64,000 nucleotides of DNA, from the NCBI GenBank assembly GCA_036557785.1, contig DATBGZ010000040.1, positions 1 to 64,000 of the forward strand, read 5' to 3'. The notes under the pieces are model-generated. The model did not search any database. It saw only the letters and a list, made by a program, of their open reading frames with translations, and was not told the origin of the DNA. Positions 8,689 to 17,140 of this stretch are shown one piece after another (positions within the stretch are counted from its first letter, which is position 1; every line of letters begins with the position of its first letter). A program made the position numbers and the translations under genes. This DNA comes from DATBGZ01 sp036557785. Its GTDB lineage: Bacteria; Actinomycetota; Actinomycetes; Mycobacteriales; Micromonosporaceae.

Positions 8689-8875
8689 CGTCATTCCTCC
8701 CCGTGTTGTTAAGGGTCCCCAGGCCTCAACGCCCAATTCTGGACACGACCACCAGCGGGCGAGCCATGATCGCCACATCGATATGCGACGCTGCAACGAC
8801 GCTCGTGACCGCTGTGACGGGCGGTGCCGCGCGGTGCGTCGGGTGCCATCCAGCGTGGCGTGAGAGACTGCGCGC

Positions 8876-9610
8876 ATGTGTTATGGCGATGAAGCCCGCC
8901 CACCCGCGCCCCCGGTGCAGGGTGAGGTCGGCGACCACGGCGACCTGCTCCTCACGTCAGCGGACGGCACCGAGTTCTCGGCGTACCATGCACGCCCCGC
9001 GGGGGCGGTCTCCCGCGGCATCGTGATCCTCCCCGATGTCCGCGGTCTGCATCAGTTCTACAAGGACCTGGCCCTGCGCTTCGCCGAGGCCGGGCTGCAC
9101 GCGATCGCGATCGACTACTTTGGACGTAGCGCCGGCATTGGTCCGCGCGAGGAGGACTTCCCGTTCCGCGAGCATGTCGACAAGACCCAGCCGGAGACGA
9201 TCGCCGCGGACGTCGCGGCCGCGGTGGCGTGGCTGCGCGCGCAGCCCGGCATTGGGCCGATCTTCACGGTCGGCTTCTGCTTCGGCGGCTCCAACTCCTG
9301 GGCACAGTCCGCGGCCGGCCACGGTCTGGCCGGTTGCATGGGCTTCTACGGCATGCCCTCCCGGGTGGAGAACCTGGTGCCCCGGATGAGCGCGCCGCTG
9401 CTGCTGCTCGCGGCGGGCGCCGACTTCACCCCGCCAGAGACGGTGGCCGAGTTCGCCGATCGGGTGCGGGCGGCCGGGGTGCCGGCTACGATGACGGTAT
9501 TCGATGGTATGCCGCACAGCTTCTTCGACCGCACCTATGCCGAGCACGGGGAGGCGTGCGAGCGTGCCTGGCGCGAGATGCTCTCCTTCATGGAGGCGCA
9601 CGGGGGTTGA
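8876..9610 (+). CDS. dienelactone hydrolase family protein
   Basis: A 244-residue alpha/beta hydrolase. The nucleophile elbow is GFCFGG near residue 138 with cysteine as nucleophile, as in dienelactone hydrolases. An aspartate follows in LLAAGADFTPPE, and the catalytic histidine is in GMPHSFFDR near residue 214. The opening MCYGDEARPPAPP is the usual N-terminus of actinobacterial members, which supports the ATG. It probably hydrolyses a lactone or ester in the cytoplasm; the physiological substrate is not known. It sits 39 bases upstream of the molybdopterin oxidoreductase gene and may be co-transcribed. Confidence 0.85.
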   Translation: MCYGDEARPPAPPVQGEVGDHGDLLLTSADGTEFSAYHARPAGAVSRGIVILPDVRGLHQFYKDLALRFAEAGLHAIAIDYFGRSAGIGPREEDFPFREHVDKTQPETIAADVAAAVAWLRAQPGIGPIFTVGFCFGGSNSWAQSAAGHGLAGCMGFYGMPSRVENLVPRMSAPLLLLAAGADFTPPETVAEFADRVRAAGVPATMTVFDGMPHSFFDRTYAEHGEACERAWREMLSFMEAHGG

Positions 9611-9649
9611 CGCGCCCTTCAGTCAGCTGCTGACAGTGGGGGGACTGCC

Positions 9650-10246
9650 ATGGCGGTGGTGACGCGCGGTTTCGCGGGGCGTGGACGGCGGGACGTGAAC
9701 CTGCCCCCGGGGCAGTACCTGACCGACGACTTCCCGGTGCTCTCGGCCGGCCCGACGCCACGCATCGCACTCGACACCTGGCAGCTGGGCGTCACCACCG
9801 AGAGTGGGCAGCGCCACGCGTGGAGCTGGCCGGAGTTGCGCGGCCTGCCCAGCGAGGAGTTCACGGTCGACCTGCACTGCGTGACCAAGTGGTCCAAACT
9901 CGGCACTCACTGGCGTGGGGTACGTGTCGAGACCCTTCTCTCCGATGTGGACACGGCGGGCGACTACGTCATGGCCCACTCGTACGGCGGCTACAGCACC
10001 AACGTCCCGCTCGAGGATCTGCTGGACGGGCAGGCGTGGGTCGCGTACGAGTACGACGGGGAGCCGCTCGCGCCGGAGCACGGCGGCCCGGCCCGGCTGC
10101 TGGTGCCGCACCTGTACCTGTGGAAGAGCGCCAAGTGGTTGCGCGAGCTCCAGCTGATGCTCGGCGACGAGCCCGGCTTCTGGGAGAGCGCGGGGTACCA
10201 CAACTACGGCGATCCGTGGCGTGAGCAACGGTACTGGGGTGATTAA
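9650..10246 (+). CDS. sulfite oxidase-like molybdopterin-dependent oxidoreductase
   Basis: A 198-residue protein with the molybdopterin-binding fold of sulfite oxidase/YuiH. The molybdenum-ligand cysteine is in VDLHCVTKWSKL near residue 75. YGGYSTNVPLEDLLDG and EHGGPARLLVPHLYLWKS are characteristic of the family. There is no signal peptide or dimerisation domain, so it is a minimal cytoplasmic form. It is followed by a flavin reductase and a DUF6510-like zinc-ribbon gene, a trio that recurs in actinomycetes; the reductase is the likely electron donor. GGGGGG lies just before the ATG. Confidence 0.85.
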   Translation: MAVVTRGFAGRGRRDVNLPPGQYLTDDFPVLSAGPTPRIALDTWQLGVTTESGQRHAWSWPELRGLPSEEFTVDLHCVTKWSKLGTHWRGVRVETLLSDVDTAGDYVMAHSYGGYSTNVPLEDLLDGQAWVAYEYDGEPLAPEHGGPARLLVPHLYLWKSAKWLRELQLMLGDEPGFWESAGYHNYGDPWREQRYWGD

Positions 10247-10264
10247 GGTCGGTGACTGAGGTCC

Positions 10265-11011
10265 GTGACTAAGGTCGAGGCGCCGACCCGGGCGCTGCTC
10301 TGGCGGGTGGCGACGATCGCGGAGATCCGAGAGGAGACGATCTCCGCGCGGTCGTTGCGGCTCGACGTGCCGGGCTGGCCGGGGCACCTCGCGGGCCAGC
10401 ACGTGGACGTACGGCTGACTGCCGAGGACGGCTACCAGGCGCAGCGTTCCTACTCGCTCGCCTCCGATCCGTCCACGGTGGAGATCACGGTTCAGCGCGT
10501 CCCGCGCGGCGAGCTCTCACCCTGGCTGTGCGACATCGCGACGGTGGGCGACCAGTTCGAGGTGCGCGGACCGGTCGGCGGCTACTTCACCTGGTCACCG
10601 CAGCGCCCCGAGCCCGTACTGCTGGTCGCCGGCGGGTCGGGAATCGTGCCGTTGATGGCGATGGTCCGCGCCCGAGGCAGCGCCGAGAGCCGGGTGCCGT
10701 TCCGGCTGGTCTACTCGGTGCGCGACCCGGACACGGTCATCTACGCGGCCGAGTTCATGCGCCGCATCCGCGACGACCAGGGCCTGGATGTGGCAATCGT
10801 CTATACGCGAGAGACGCCGCCGGGCGCGCCGCGACCCGCGGGCCGCCTCTCCGCGCAGGACCTGGGCGCGATGGGCTGGCCGGCGCAGTCCGAGCCGGCG
10901 TGCTATGTCTGTGGACCGACCGGCTTCGTCGAGGCCGCGGCCGACCTGCTCGTGGCGGCCGGGCACGACCCGCAGCGCATCCGCACCGAGCGCTTCGGCC
11001 CGACGAGTTGA
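10265..11011 (+). CDS. FAD/NAD(P)-binding ferredoxin reductase-type oxidoreductase
   Basis: A 248-residue ferredoxin-NADP reductase family flavoprotein. The FAD-binding motif is QRSYSLASDP near residue 60, the nucleotide-binding glycine motif GGSGIVPLMAM is near 123, and CYVCGPTGFVEAAADLL lies close to the C-terminus. It has no iron-sulfur domain. It starts 18 bases after the molybdopterin oxidoreductase gene, and the pair probably forms an electron-transfer couple in which NAD(P)H electrons pass through FAD to the Mo centre. The start codon is GTG. Confidence 0.85.
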   Translation: MTKVEAPTRALLWRVATIAEIREETISARSLRLDVPGWPGHLAGQHVDVRLTAEDGYQAQRSYSLASDPSTVEITVQRVPRGELSPWLCDIATVGDQFEVRGPVGGYFTWSPQRPEPVLLVAGGSGIVPLMAMVRARGSAESRVPFRLVYSVRDPDTVIYAAEFMRRIRDDQGLDVAIVYTRETPPGAPRPAGRLSAQDLGAMGWPAQSEPACYVCGPTGFVEAAADLLVAAGHDPQRIRTERFGPTS

Positions 11012-11049
11012 GGATCCCGACGCGCTGAGGATGAGGACAGGGGCTCTTC

Positions 11050-11325
11050 GTGACCGATGTGATGCAGTGGGTAGACGGCAACGATCTCGCGGGTGCCGTC
11101 CGGGAGCTCTTCGCGACCGACCTGACCGTCGCACGTGGACGGTGTGCCGCGTGCGGCCGCGAGGGGATGGTCGCCGAGGCACACGTCTACAACCGGGCGC
11201 CCGGCCTCGTGGCCCGGTGCCCCGCCTGCGAAGCGGTGCTGCTGCGCCTGGTCCGGGCCCCGGACCGGGCCTGGCTGGACCTGCGCGGCATGTCCTGTCT
11301 CGAGTTCCCGCTCCCCGCCGAGTGA
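11050..11325 (+). CDS. DUF6510-like zinc-ribbon protein
   Basis: A 91-residue protein with two CxxC knuckles (CAACGREG and CPACEAVL) that should bind one zinc. The opening MTDVMQWVDGNDLAGAVRELF and the ending MSCLEFPLPAE match my memory of small proteins coded next to this type of oxidoreductase and named DUF6510. The function is unknown. It follows the reductase gene by 38 bases with a GAGG stretch upstream of the GTG. Confidence 0.7.
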   Translation: MTDVMQWVDGNDLAGAVRELFATDLTVARGRCAACGREGMVAEAHVYNRAPGLVARCPACEAVLLRLVRAPDRAWLDLRGMSCLEFPLPAE

Positions 11326-11404
11326 ACCGGCCGGGCATCGGTCGACCGGGAGGGCGTCGCCGGGCACGTCCTGCGCCTGAGGCGGTCCCGGCTGCCGCGT
11401 GGCC

Positions 11405-11410
11405 TATGGT
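11405..11410 (+). promoter_or_regulatory. -10 element giving a leaderless start for the FAD oxidoreductase
   Basis: TATGGT, six bases, then GTG. The pattern repeats that seen at several other genes in this window and supports this start over a GTG 18 bases upstream. Confidence 0.5.
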
Positions 11411-11416
11411 GAGCCG

Positions 11417-12511
11417 GTGCGGCTCGATCTGGACGTGGCGGTCGTCGGTGGCGGGATCGCCGGCGTGTCCGTGGCCGGGGAACTCTCCGGCGAGGCGGGG
11501 CTGCGGGTCGCCGTTCTGGAGCGGGAGAGCCAGCTCGGCTACCACGCGAGCGGCCGTTCCGCGGCCGCGTTCCTGGAGTCCTATGGCAGCCCGGAGATCC
11601 GCGCGCTGACGCGGGCGTCCCGCGCCACGCTCGCCTCGGCGGGACTGCTCAACCCCCGGCCGCTGCTCGTCCTCGCGACCGCGGGCAGTACCGAGAGGCT
11701 CGCGGGACTCGTCGCCACCGAGCCGACGCTGCGCCAGGCGTCGCAGGACGAGGTGCGCGCGCTGTGCCCCGCCATCCGCCCGGGCTGGGCCGCGCTGGCC
11801 GCCATCGAGGACGGCGCGCAGGACCTGGACGTCGCCGGCCTGCTGGAGCATTACCGCCGGCGCGCGGTCACCGGCGGCGTCACCGTCCACACCGGAGCGT
11901 CCATTCTGGACGGTTCGCGTAAGGGCGAGCACTGGTTGCTGAACACCACCATCGGCGAGGTCCGCGCCGCTACCGTGGTCGACGCGGCCGGGGCGTGGGC
12001 GGATGATGTGGCGCGCCGGTGCGGCGTGCCCATGCTCGGCCTGCGACCCTTGCGGCGCACCATCGCCATCGTCGGCGCCACGCCGGCCGCGCGCTCCTGG
12101 CCGCTCGTGGTGGACATCGACGATCACTTCTACTTCCGGCCGGAGGGTGACGGCCTGCTCATCTCGCCGGCCGACGAGACCCCCAGCGAGCCGGCCGACG
12201 CCCGGCCGCAGACCGAGGACGTGGCGCTGGCCCTGGCGCGGGTCAACGAGGCGACGAGCCTGGGACTGCGCCAGGTACGCACGTCCTGGGCCGGCTTGCG
12301 TACGTTCTCGCCGGATCGCAACCCCGTGGTCGGCTTCGGAGCCGAGGGGTTCCTGTGGCTTGCCGGCCAGGGTGGCTACGGCATGCAGACCGCGCCCGCG
12401 ATGGCCGCCTTCGCCGCCGCATCGGTACTCGCCCGGCCCACACCCGCGGACCTGGCCTCGCTGAGCCCGCGGACCCTCGCCGCGCTCCAGCCCGCCCGCC
12501 TGCACGCGTAG
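11417..12511 (+). CDS. FAD-dependent oxidoreductase (DadA/glycine oxidase-like)
   Basis: A 364-residue DAO-family flavoprotein. The N-terminal Rossmann motif is VAVVGGGIAGVSVAGEL, followed by ERESQLGYHASGRSA, which includes the conserved region contacting FAD. The C-terminal glycine-rich LAGQGGYGMQTAPAMA closes the FAD site. Such enzymes oxidise D-amino acids, glycine or sarcosine-like amines; the substrate is not determined. A GTG 18 bases upstream is also in frame, but the chosen GTG sits six bases after a TATGGT -10 element. A strong hairpin follows the stop. Confidence 0.8.
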   Translation: MRLDLDVAVVGGGIAGVSVAGELSGEAGLRVAVLERESQLGYHASGRSAAAFLESYGSPEIRALTRASRATLASAGLLNPRPLLVLATAGSTERLAGLVATEPTLRQASQDEVRALCPAIRPGWAALAAIEDGAQDLDVAGLLEHYRRRAVTGGVTVHTGASILDGSRKGEHWLLNTTIGEVRAATVVDAAGAWADDVARRCGVPMLGLRPLRRTIAIVGATPAARSWPLVVDIDDHFYFRPEGDGLLISPADETPSEPADARPQTEDVALALARVNEATSLGLRQVRTSWAGLRTFSPDRNPVVGFGAEGFLWLAGQGGYGMQTAPAMAAFAAASVLARPTPADLASLSPRTLAALQPARLHA

Positions 12512-12513
12512 TT

Positions 12514-12557
12514 CTTGTCGGACCCCTCGGGCACGCTGCGGGCCGAGGTTCGACAAG
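12514..12557. terminator. intergenic hairpin after the FAD oxidoreductase
   Basis: CTTGTCG plus CCTCGG on the left pair with CCGAGG plus CGACAAG on the right, separated by a small internal bulge and a 12-base loop. It starts two bases after a stop codon and ends before the ribosome binding site of the next gene. There is no T-tract, so it may be an actinobacterial I-shaped terminator or a leader hairpin for the glyoxalase gene. Confidence 0.5.
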
Positions 12558-12569
12558 CAGGAGGCGACG

Positions 12570-12932
12570 ATGATCGGACGGATCTACTCGGTCGTGCTGG
12601 ACACGCCCGACCCTCGCGGCCTGGCCGCGTTCTACGCGCAGCTGCTGGGCCTGCAGGTCAAGTACGAGGATGGCGAGTGGGCCGACATCGGTCCAGCCGA
12701 GGGTGACGAGCGCACGCTCAGCTTCCAGCTCGCCCCCAACCTGCGGGAACCACGATGGCCCGACCCCGACCATCCTCAGCAGTTCCATGTCGACGTGCTC
12801 ATCGCTGGTGGGATCGAGGAGGCCGAGAAGGGCGCGTTGGAGCTCGGCGCGACGAAGCTGGCCGACGGAGAAGGGAAGTTCCGCGTCTACGCCGATCCGT
12901 CCGGGCACCCGTTCTGCCTGTGCTGGGAGTGA
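12570..12932 (+). CDS. VOC family (glyoxalase/bleomycin resistance fold) protein
   Basis: A 120-residue single VOC domain. MIGRIYSVVLDTPDPRGLA begins the first beta-alpha-beta module with the TxDP motif and FYAQLLGL; QFHVDVLI and VYADPSGHPFCLCWE form the second. AGGAGG lies eight bases before the ATG. VOC proteins can be metal-dependent lyases, dioxygenases or drug-binding proteins; with no specific neighbours the activity cannot be assigned. It is convergent with the nitroreductase-like gene. Confidence 0.8.
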   Translation: MIGRIYSVVLDTPDPRGLAAFYAQLLGLQVKYEDGEWADIGPAEGDERTLSFQLAPNLREPRWPDPDHPQQFHVDVLIAGGIEEAEKGALELGATKLADGEGKFRVYADPSGHPFCLCWE

Positions 12933-12944
12933 CGGCTTCGACGC

Positions 12945-13790
12945 TCAGGATGGGACCAGCCGGAGGCGGACGTAAGGCGTGCCGATGCCGACGCCGAGCC
13001 ACCCCTCCCGTTCGCCCACGCGTCGCCTGCCACCGCGGGAGGCCGCGCTGCGGGCCTGCCCGGCGATCGCGGTCACGGTGGCCAGACCATGGCGGCGCGC
13101 GGTGAGCCGCACCGCCGACAGCGCCGCGCCCGCGCGCAACCAGGCCTCGCGCGTGTCCGGACCGTGCAGGACACCGGCGAGCTCGCCGGAGTCGACGACG
13201 AGGCGCAGGCGCACGCCCTCGGTGCGCGCGGCCGCGACCAGAGCACGCACCGTGGCCCGGCGCGGCCATCGACCTCGGATGATGCGAGTCCGGTCGATGC
13301 GTGGCCGACCGGAGCGGCTCGCCCCACCGGCGGAGCCGGTCGGGGCAGGCACGGTCGGGGCAGGCACGGTCGGGTCGGGACCGGTCGGTTCGGTACCGGT
13401 GTCGGGCGGCACGGTCGCGTCGTAGAGAGCGACCGCGTCAGGCGTCACCTCGATGCTGCCGGCCGTGACGAGGCGCGCGAGCTGGGCCGTTTCCGGTCCT
13501 TCGGGTAGCGCCGTGACCCTGGTCGCGAAGCCCTCGGCCGCCAGCGCCACCCGTGCCCGGTGCAGCGCGCCGCCCGCACCGAGGCAGGTCGCGCGCCAGT
13601 CCGGCGAGGAGGCGTCGGCCGCGTAGAGGCAGATCTCGTCGGTGCCGACGACCCAGCGCCAGGCCAGGCTGGCCGGGCCGGCATCGTCGGCCGGGACCGC
13701 GGCGGAGGCGGCCGCCGACCCGGCGAGCGCCGCCGCGACGGTACGGTCCGGCTGTGCCGACGTGGTGGGGGACTCGGCTCGGGTGGTCAT
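12945..13790 (-). CDS. Acg-type nitroreductase-like protein, degenerate
   Basis: A 281-residue protein resembling the Acg/Rv3131 family of FMN-binding nitroreductase-like proteins. Supporting stretches are SLAWRWVVGTDEICLY, LGAGGALHRARVALAAEGF and REAWLRAGAALSAV with GIGTPYVRLRLVPS at the end. The usual HNTQPWRW is replaced, and a Pro/Thr-rich linker with PTVPAPT repeats sits in the middle, so flavin binding may be lost. The ATG overlaps the TGA of the upstream trehalose gene by four bases (ATGA), indicating coupling. The frame is open upstream across that gene, but only as shadow. Confidence 0.6.
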   Translation of the reverse strand: MTTRAESPTTSAQPDRTVAAALAGSAAASAAVPADDAGPASLAWRWVVGTDEICLYAADASSPDWRATCLGAGGALHRARVALAAEGFATRVTALPEGPETAQLARLVTAGSIEVTPDAVALYDATVPPDTGTEPTGPDPTVPAPTVPAPTGSAGGASRSGRPRIDRTRIIRGRWPRRATVRALVAAARTEGVRLRLVVDSGELAGVLHGPDTREAWLRAGAALSAVRLTARRHGLATVTAIAGQARSAASRGGRRRVGEREGWLGVGIGTPYVRLRLVPS

Positions 13791-16372
13791 GCCGCGTCCA
13801 GCATGAGCGCGCAGTTGATGACACCGATGTGGCTGTACGCCTGCGGATGGTTGCCGAGCCCACGCTCGGTGAGTGGGTCGTACTGCTCGGGCAGCAGTCC
13901 GGTGGGGCCGGCGCAGGCGATCATCTGCTCGAAGAGCTCCTCCGCGTCGGCGCGCCGTCCCGTGCGCAGGTACGCCTCGACGAGCCAGGCGCTGCAGATG
14001 TGGAAGCCGCCCTCGTGCCCGGGCAGCCCGTCGTCCCAGCGGTAGCGGTACACGATGGGTCCGCTGCGCAGGTCCGCCTCGATCGCGAGCACCGTGGCGA
14101 GGAAGCGCGGGTCGTCGTCGGGGAGCAGCCCCGACAGCCCGATCCACAGGCTCGACGCGTCCATCTCGGGGTGGTCGTAGGCGACGGAGTACGCGCCCGC
14201 CTCGGGGTGCCAGCCACGCTCCAGGACATCCTGGGCGATCTTGTCGCGCAGTGCCGACCAACCCGGGTCGACCGGGATGCCGTACCGCTCGCCGATGCGC
14301 AGCGCCCGGTCCACCGTGAGCCAGCCCATCACCTTGGAGTAGACGTGGTGCCGCGGCGGGATGCGGGCCTCCCAGATGCCGTGGTCGGGCTCGTGCCAGC
14401 GGCGCGACACCGCCTCGACCATGTCGTCGAGCAGGGTGATCTGCCACGGCTCGAGGCCACCGCGCAGGTCGGCGAGGTGGGCGAGCAGGTCCGCCACCGG
14501 CCCGAAGACATCGAGCTGGACCTGCCGGTTGGCCGCGTTGCCGACCCGTACGGGCCGCGAGCCCGCGTACCCCGGCAGCGTCTCGATGACCGCCTCCGCG
14601 CCGAGCTCGTTGCCGTCCACCGAGTACAGCGGGTGCAGCCGTTCGGGATGACCGGCCGTGCCCTCGATGACCCCGCGCGTCCACCGCAGCAACGCGTCCG
14701 CCTCGTCGGCCGACCCGAGCAGCACCAGCGCCTGGGCGCTCATCGCCGCGTCACGCAGCCAGCAGTACCGGTAGTCCCAGTTGCGCACGCCGCCCATCTC
14801 CTCGGGCAGGGACGACGTGCCGGCCGCGAGCACGGCACCGGTGGGCCGGTAGCACAGGGCGCGCAGGGTCAGGGCCGAGCGCAGGACCAGGTCCCGGGCG
14901 CGACCGGGCAACCGCAGCGAGGACGACCACTCGCGCCACTCGCGCTCGGTGGCCGCCTGGCGCCCCTGCACCGACGCGACGTACGCCGACGCGTCGGTAT
15001 CGGGTGCCGTTCCGTTCTGGGCCGCCGCGCCCAGGCGCAACTCCAGCGCCACGATCCCCCCCGCCGAGCGAAGGTCCACGATGGCATGCGCGGTGTGGTG
15101 GCCCCCGTCCTCGACGATCTGCCACGCCACACCGGGCGCGACGAGCCGCATCGGATCGTTGGAGCCGACCACGCGCAGCGCGTCGCCGACCGGCTCGAGC
15201 TGCGTGGGCACCTGACCGAACTCGGGCCGGGGAGCGAAGCTGAGCCTGACCGGAACGGATCCGGTGAGCAGGCGCACCAGGACAGTCCCGGGCTCCTCGT
15301 CGAGCAGCGTGTCCGTGACCGCGAGCCCGGACCAGCGCGTCTCGACGCTCATCGTGCCCCGCCGGTAGCGCTGCCCCAGCGGCATCGGCTCGCCCCGGCC
15401 GTGCCCGACCGCGGGCGCCACGGACATGTAGCCCGCCGACCCGTCGCCGAGCAGCGCGCCGAAGATCGCCGGCGAATCCGGGCGCGGATGGCACAGCCAG
15501 CTGATCTTGCCCTCGGGGGTGAGCAGGGCAAGGGTGCGGCCGTTGCTGAGCATCGAGTGCCGCTCGATCGGCACCGCCCGCTCGCCGAAGAGCCAGCGCC
15601 GCCGCGACTCGGTGAGCTGGGTGAGCAGGAGCAGGCCCGCCTCGGGGTCGGCGACCGTGAAGCTCGCGCTCGTCTCGTCTCCGGGGCCGATCCGGACGCC
15701 GAGGTCGGGGCCCTGCAGGCGGGCGAAGGCCATCTCATCGGTCGCGTCGTCGCCGAGGTAGAAGACCGCGCTCGCTGAGTGCTGCGTGCGCAACTCGTCC
15801 ACGGCACTGCCCTTGTCGGCCGCGAAGACCGCCAGTTCGATCACGTCGCGACCGGTGGTGACGTGCACACCGGGCCAGGTCGCGGGGCCGGAGCGCAGCT
15901 GGTCGATGACGGCCGCGGCGGTCGCGGGGCCGGCGCCGCGGGTATGGACGGCCACGCTCGCCGGCTTCTGCTCCAGCCTTACGCCGGGGTGAGCGCGGAC
16001 GAGCTCGAGCACCGCCTGGCCCAGCCGGGTGCGCAGCTGCGCCACCTCGGGCTCGATGCGCCCGACGAAGCCCACGTCGAACTCCGAGCCGTGGCTGCCC
16101 ACGAGTTGCACCTCGCTCGGCATGCGCGACAGCGCGGCGAGGTCGCGCAGGGACCGGCCGGAGATGACCGCGACCGTGGTCTGCGGCAGCGCGGCGAGCG
16201 CCCGGATCGTGGCCGCGGCGCCGGGCAGCGGTGTGGCGTACGCCGGGTCGTCGACGAGCGGGGCGAGGGTGCCGTCGTAGTCGCAGACGACGAGCAGCCG
16301 AGGTACCCGTGCGATGCGGGCTACCGCGGAGCGCAACCCAGGGTCGAGCCCACCGTCGCCTACCCCGCCCAC
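13787..16372 (-). CDS. otsB: trehalose-6-phosphate phosphatase fused to GH15 glucoamylase/trehalase
   Basis: An 861-residue fusion. Residues about 20-240 are a HAD phosphatase: CDYDGTLAPLVDD (DxDGT), ISGRSLRDLA, DKGSAVDELR and LGDDATDEMAFA, the OtsB signatures. The rest is a GH15 enzyme with VRNWDYRYCWLRDAAMS and LLPEQYDPLTERGLGNHPQA. OtsB dephosphorylates trehalose-6-phosphate, and actinobacterial GH15 members include trehalases, so one polypeptide could both make and hydrolyse trehalose. The GTG chosen follows GGAGGA by three bases and a TAGCCT -10; a more distal GTG lacks such signals. The 3' end is coupled to the nitroreductase-like gene. Confidence 0.85.
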   Translation of the reverse strand: MGGVGDGGLDPGLRSAVARIARVPRLLVVCDYDGTLAPLVDDPAYATPLPGAAATIRALAALPQTTVAVISGRSLRDLAALSRMPSEVQLVGSHGSEFDVGFVGRIEPEVAQLRTRLGQAVLELVRAHPGVRLEQKPASVAVHTRGAGPATAAAVIDQLRSGPATWPGVHVTTGRDVIELAVFAADKGSAVDELRTQHSASAVFYLGDDATDEMAFARLQGPDLGVRIGPGDETSASFTVADPEAGLLLLTQLTESRRRWLFGERAVPIERHSMLSNGRTLALLTPEGKISWLCHPRPDSPAIFGALLGDGSAGYMSVAPAVGHGRGEPMPLGQRYRRGTMSVETRWSGLAVTDTLLDEEPGTVLVRLLTGSVPVRLSFAPRPEFGQVPTQLEPVGDALRVVGSNDPMRLVAPGVAWQIVEDGGHHTAHAIVDLRSAGGIVALELRLGAAAQNGTAPDTDASAYVASVQGRQAATEREWREWSSSLRLPGRARDLVLRSALTLRALCYRPTGAVLAAGTSSLPEEMGGVRNWDYRYCWLRDAAMSAQALVLLGSADEADALLRWTRGVIEGTAGHPERLHPLYSVDGNELGAEAVIETLPGYAGSRPVRVGNAANRQVQLDVFGPVADLLAHLADLRGGLEPWQITLLDDMVEAVSRRWHEPDHGIWEARIPPRHHVYSKVMGWLTVDRALRIGERYGIPVDPGWSALRDKIAQDVLERGWHPEAGAYSVAYDHPEMDASSLWIGLSGLLPDDDPRFLATVLAIEADLRSGPIVYRYRWDDGLPGHEGGFHICSAWLVEAYLRTGRRADAEELFEQMIACAGPTGLLPEQYDPLTERGLGNHPQAYSHIGVINCALMLDAA

Positions 16373-16375
16373 TGA

Positions 16376-16413
16376 TCCTCCGTTCGGCCGATGTGATGCT
16401 GACGGTAAGGCTA
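16376..16413 (-). promoter_or_regulatory. promoter and ribosome binding site of the trehalose fusion gene
   Basis: On the minus strand TAGCCT (16413-16408) is followed 26 bases later by GGAGGA (16381-16376) and then GTG after three bases. The signals favour the start at 16372. Confidence 0.45.
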
Positions 16414-16482
16414 GCCGCCGCTGAGCCGAAGGGGCAGGAGGGTGGTTGACATTCACCGTCGTACGCGTGTTCGACTAACGAC

Positions 16483-16695
16483 ATGGTAAAGCGCAAGCAC
16501 TGGTGGAACGGGCGCTTCGGGCGTCTGGCCCGGGTCGATGTCATCGTCTCCGAAGAGGGTGGTCGATGGATCGTGGAGCACCGCATCGGTGGCGTCGAGG
16601 GGCGCATGACAATGACGCAGTTCGATGGTGAGCAGGCCGCGCTCGCGCACGCCCGTGACCTGCTCGCCGGCGCCGACGACTGGCGCGAACTCTGA
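16483..16695 (+). CDS. small conserved-looking protein of unknown function
   Basis: A 70-residue basic-then-acidic protein opening MVKRKHWWNGRFGRLARVDV and containing SEEGGRWIVEHRIGG. The alternation of beta-like segments followed by a helix (DGEQAALAHARDLLAGADDW) suggests a small alpha/beta fold. It is divergent from the trehalose fusion gene and convergent with the GntR gene. There is no clear Shine-Dalgarno; the start codon is preceded by ACTAACGAC. I do not recognise the family. Confidence 0.6.
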   Translation: MVKRKHWWNGRFGRLARVDVIVSEEGGRWIVEHRIGGVEGRMTMTQFDGEQAALAHARDLLAGADDWREL

Positions 16696-16738
16696 GCCGC
16701 CGTGCGGGGACCGTCAGCCGGGAGGTGAGCCGGGCCGG

Positions 16739-17140
16739 TCAGCCGGATGCCTCGTCAGGGTGCAGGGCAGCACGTACCTGGGCCTGGGCATCGTCGGGGT
16801 CGACGCCGAGCTGGCGGGCCAGGGTCGCGAATGACTGCGCGGCCTCATCGAGCCGTCGCCGTACGTCCGCCTCGGGCAGGGTGGGGCGCGCCGCGACCGT
16901 GGTGCCGTGCCGGACCCGGCTGACCACCCAGCCCTCGGTCTCCAGCTCCCGGTACGCGCGGGCGACGGTGTTCGCGGCGAGGCCGAGATCGGCCGCGAGC
17001 TGCCGGATCGTCGGCAGCTGGCTGCCCGCCGGCAGCGTCCCCGCCTCGATCATGGTGGCGATCTGGGCGCGGATCTGCTCGTAGGGCGGTGTGGGGCTGC
17101 CCGGGTCCACGGTTATCCCCGGCCCACCCGTGACGCTCAT
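16739..17140 (-). CDS. GntR family regulator (YtrA-type)
   Basis: A 133-residue repressor with an N-terminal winged helix: PPYEQIRAQIATMIEAG, LPTIRQLAADLGLAANTV (recognition helix) and YRELETEGWVVSRVRHGT as the wing. The C-terminal part is only about 50 residues, matching the short YtrA subfamily, which often controls adjacent membrane-protein genes. Its ATG overlaps the stop of the upstream membrane protein gene by four bases, so both are made from one mRNA. The perfect palindrome before that operon is the obvious candidate operator for autoregulation. Confidence 0.85.
   Translation of the reverse strand: MSVTGGPGITVDPGSPTPPYEQIRAQIATMIEAGTLPAGSQLPTIRQLAADLGLAANTVARAYRELETEGWVVSRVRHGTTVAARPTLPEADVRRRLDEAAQSFATLARQLGVDPDDAQAQVRAALHPDEASG

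Noticed and set aside
13791..14684. Upstream extension of the nitroreductase-like gene
   Set aside because: It lies inside the GH15 domain in another frame and gives low-complexity residues. The ATG at 13790 is coupled to the upstream stop.
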